Assembly: GCA_034698045.1 (NCBI GenBank)
Contig: JAQGAU010000083.1
Location: forward strand, 1-42,952
Reading direction: 5' to 3'
Length of the DNA: 42,952 bases
Source of the DNA: Paramacrobiotus richtersi
Taxonomy: Eukaryota > Tardigrada > Eutardigrada > Parachela > Macrobiotidae
Positions 41,573-42,952 of the stretch are shown one piece after another. The notes beneath the pieces are model-generated. The model was not told the DNA's origin. It saw nothing but the letters and a program-made list of their open reading frames with translations, and did no database searches. Every line of letters starts with the position of its first letter. Within the stretch, counting starts at the first letter, position 1. Made by a program: the position numbers and the translations under genes.

Positions 41573-42134
41573 GTGGGTTAACAAAATGTGATGTATTCGT
41601 ACTGTTTATCACCTTGTTTATTTACTGTTTATTATTTTCGCATTTGTGCGTAGATTTACGGTATTGCGTTCGTATTTTATATGAGTAAAAAATCTCCCTA
41701 TATGCTGCCATTTCACTGCGACTTTCTTCAGTGTACTATAACTTAACCGGCCGAAATCGTCTGTAAGTGCTACACGATCGATCGACGATCGACATCACGC
41801 AGTTCCGATAACCTTTCCGTTTCTATGCTTTTCGTTTACTCGACGATCATGTCGTTCAGTGAGTTTTCGCGTTTAAATTTCCTTAGTTCTAAAATTGATT
41901 CTGCAGCAAGCGTATATATATTTGTATTTGTCTCTTTTTATCTGCTCATATATATATACATTTGTTTCGTACATTCTATTATTTATTTAAACCGATCTAC
42001 ACGATTTAGTTGTCTCGTATATTTTTTGCACTCCTGTCTTGTGCCCCGGCCAATGGTTCAGTTTGTTATCTCTGCATTAGTATTTTTCAACAGCTTCGGT
42101 TACGGTTCTTAAATTCCGAATATCTTTTCCTTAG
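41573..42134. other. Short AT-rich spacer between CDC23 and EIF3C exons
   Basis: No C-terminal CDC23 exon or EIF3C start is seen here. Motif copy at 41707. Nearby 41770-41795 contains atcgatcgacgatcgac, a small simple repeat. Confidence 0.55.
41707..41723 (+). repeat. Dispersed motif copy, diverged
   Basis: gccatttcactgcgact; MLPFHCDF. Confidence 0.45.
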
Positions 42135-42399
42135 AGAGAATTCAATTGCTTCCGAAAAAGAAGCCGCCGAAAAAAGCGAAGAGGATGAGGAAGCTGAGAA
42201 ATCGGATGATGCCGGCGGGCGATGATTGAATCGGATATGTGGGCGTCTGACAGTGATGAATGCTCTGACGAAAGCTCCGATGAAGAACGGTATAAAGATA
42301 AACCCGCTGCCCGGTTCAGAAAGTCAAGCGTCCGATAAGGATCAGGAGAAAAGCCTGAAGAGGACTGCAAAGGACAAAGATCGCGAGAAAAATTAAAAG
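42135..42399 (+). CDS. EIF3C: EIF3C acidic-linker exon, frame broken
   Basis: Plus strand, acceptor cttttccttag, weak GTGCTC donor. Opens ENSIASEKEAAEKSEEDEEA, shifts, then SDMWASDSDECSDESSDEER, YKDKPAARFRKSS and SLKRTAKDKDREK. EIF3C has precisely such an acidic Ser/Asp/Glu run with 'W-x-x-x-S-x-S-x-S', then 'RFLKK', then a Lys/Arg-rich coil before its PCI-containing body. EIF3C is a core subunit of translation initiation factor 3. Three frame breaks, the last near the donor. Confidence 0.8.
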
Positions 42400-42684
42400 G
42401 TGCTCATTTCACCCTTCATGTCAGATACCAATATAAGGACCGGTTTGCAGATAGTTTACTGTACAATGTGTTGTATGTGGCATTAAATGTAAACTATTGC
42501 AGGGCGTGTAATTATCTTGTGAAAAATTCTTGAACAAAAGAATCAGTTTTAACAGAATCGTTGAAATTGCCTATTCGAATTAAATGTTTTATTGCCTGCG
42601 ATGTTTTTAGCGAATTAATGACCACAATTTTTCACTGATTCTGAATAGTGTTTGCCTTATATTATTGTCTTTTTTACATCGTAG

Positions 42685-42952
42685 TCACGTCCCAGGCGCG
42701 AAAAAGTTAATGTTTTGGACAAAGACGGATTTATCATCATTGTGGATAAACCGAAGCTTTTCAGCGAAGAAATATACTTTACTCGGGCCGTTGTACTGAA
42801 GAAACTCAGCGAAATCATCTCTCAGCCTGGCAAGATCCGATCAATCGTCAGGCGCAGATCGGCTGATTGAAGAGCGCGCGGTTGCACGTCGTGTCTATCT
42901 GGATCCGGCTATCGAAATGAAGCTGATCGTGGGCCTCGTTGCGTCCGTTTTG
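42685..42952 (+). CDS. EIF3C: EIF3C core exon, truncated by window end
   Basis: Plus strand, acceptor ttacatcgtag. Reads RREKVNVLDKDGFIIIVDKP, KLFSEEIYFTRAVVLKKLSE and IISQPGK, shifts, then NRQAQI and LIEERAVARRVYLDPAIEMK followed by LIVGLVASVL. This aligns with '[25 protein letters not shown]' and the following 'R-x-x-QIELL...' helix and 'KIKFNIIASLYD' of animal EIF3C. Two frame breaks. The gene continues beyond 42952. Confidence 0.9.

Noticed and set aside
41051..41584. 177-codon minus-strand open frame
   Set aside because: The plus strand encodes recognisable CDC23 across the same bases.
585..41723. Motif copies as remains of a chemoreceptor (GPCR) gene array, since 'P-L-x-Y' follows DRY at the end of helix 3 in rhodopsin-like receptors
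   Set aside because: No DRY upstream, no hydrophobic helices on either side, and no other receptor signature in any frame around the copies.
585..41723. Motif as part of a 7SL/Alu-like SINE, because 'gccactgcact' also occurs near the 3' end of 7SL RNA
   Set aside because: The match is about 11 bases; no A or B box, no poly-A tail and no other 7SL-like sequence near the copies.

Overview
The window is nuclear DNA from an animal. Recognisable exons are short, separated by long AT-rich introns, and bounded by canonical GT-AG splice sites. The families found are typical of metazoans: glypican, BTB-BACK (Kelch-like) protein, muscle-type Ig domain, type II diacylglycerol kinase, U2AF1, PRPF40, CDC23 and EIF3C. 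The lineage cannot be fixed from the sequence alone; an invertebrate is likely. There are no bacterial operons, tRNAs, rRNAs or CRISPR arrays that I can see.

Layout. 1-6 kb: a Kelch-like gene on the minus strand (likely first exon, BTB exon, BACK exon). 7-12 kb: unassigned minus-strand exons and one kettin/titin-type Ig exon. 14-17.3 kb: two consecutive glypican exons (minus) and a possible terminal exon. 20.8-24.2 kb: PH and C1 exons of a diacylglycerol kinase (minus). 26.4-28.6 kb: the U2AF1 gene (minus), the only gene seen from start to stop. 29.5-38 kb: a large helical-repeat protein gene I cannot name (minus), with a second, partly duplicated set of the same exons. 38.3-39.6 kb: FF-domain exons of PRPF40 (minus). 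40.4-42.95 kb: plus-strand exons of an unnamed Cys-rich protein, of CDC23/APC8 and of EIF3C, which runs off the end.

Three mRNA-related factors (U2AF1, PRPF40, EIF3C) and a cell-cycle gene lie in the right-hand third. I see no functional cluster; they look like ordinary housekeeping neighbours.

Two things run across the whole window. First, most conserved exons carry a single-base frame break or an isolated stop although the surrounding protein is well conserved. This fits residual indel errors in the assembly better than true decay, but it is unproven. Second, a short degenerate motif, roughly AGCCAYTNCACTACGAYT, recurs about 28 times on both strands. It is dense in the left 27 kb and rare to the right, and is not explained by any gene found. 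Read in one frame it gives Pro-Leu-His-Tyr-Asp with several Leu codons. This is the strongest candidate for something undescribed here.
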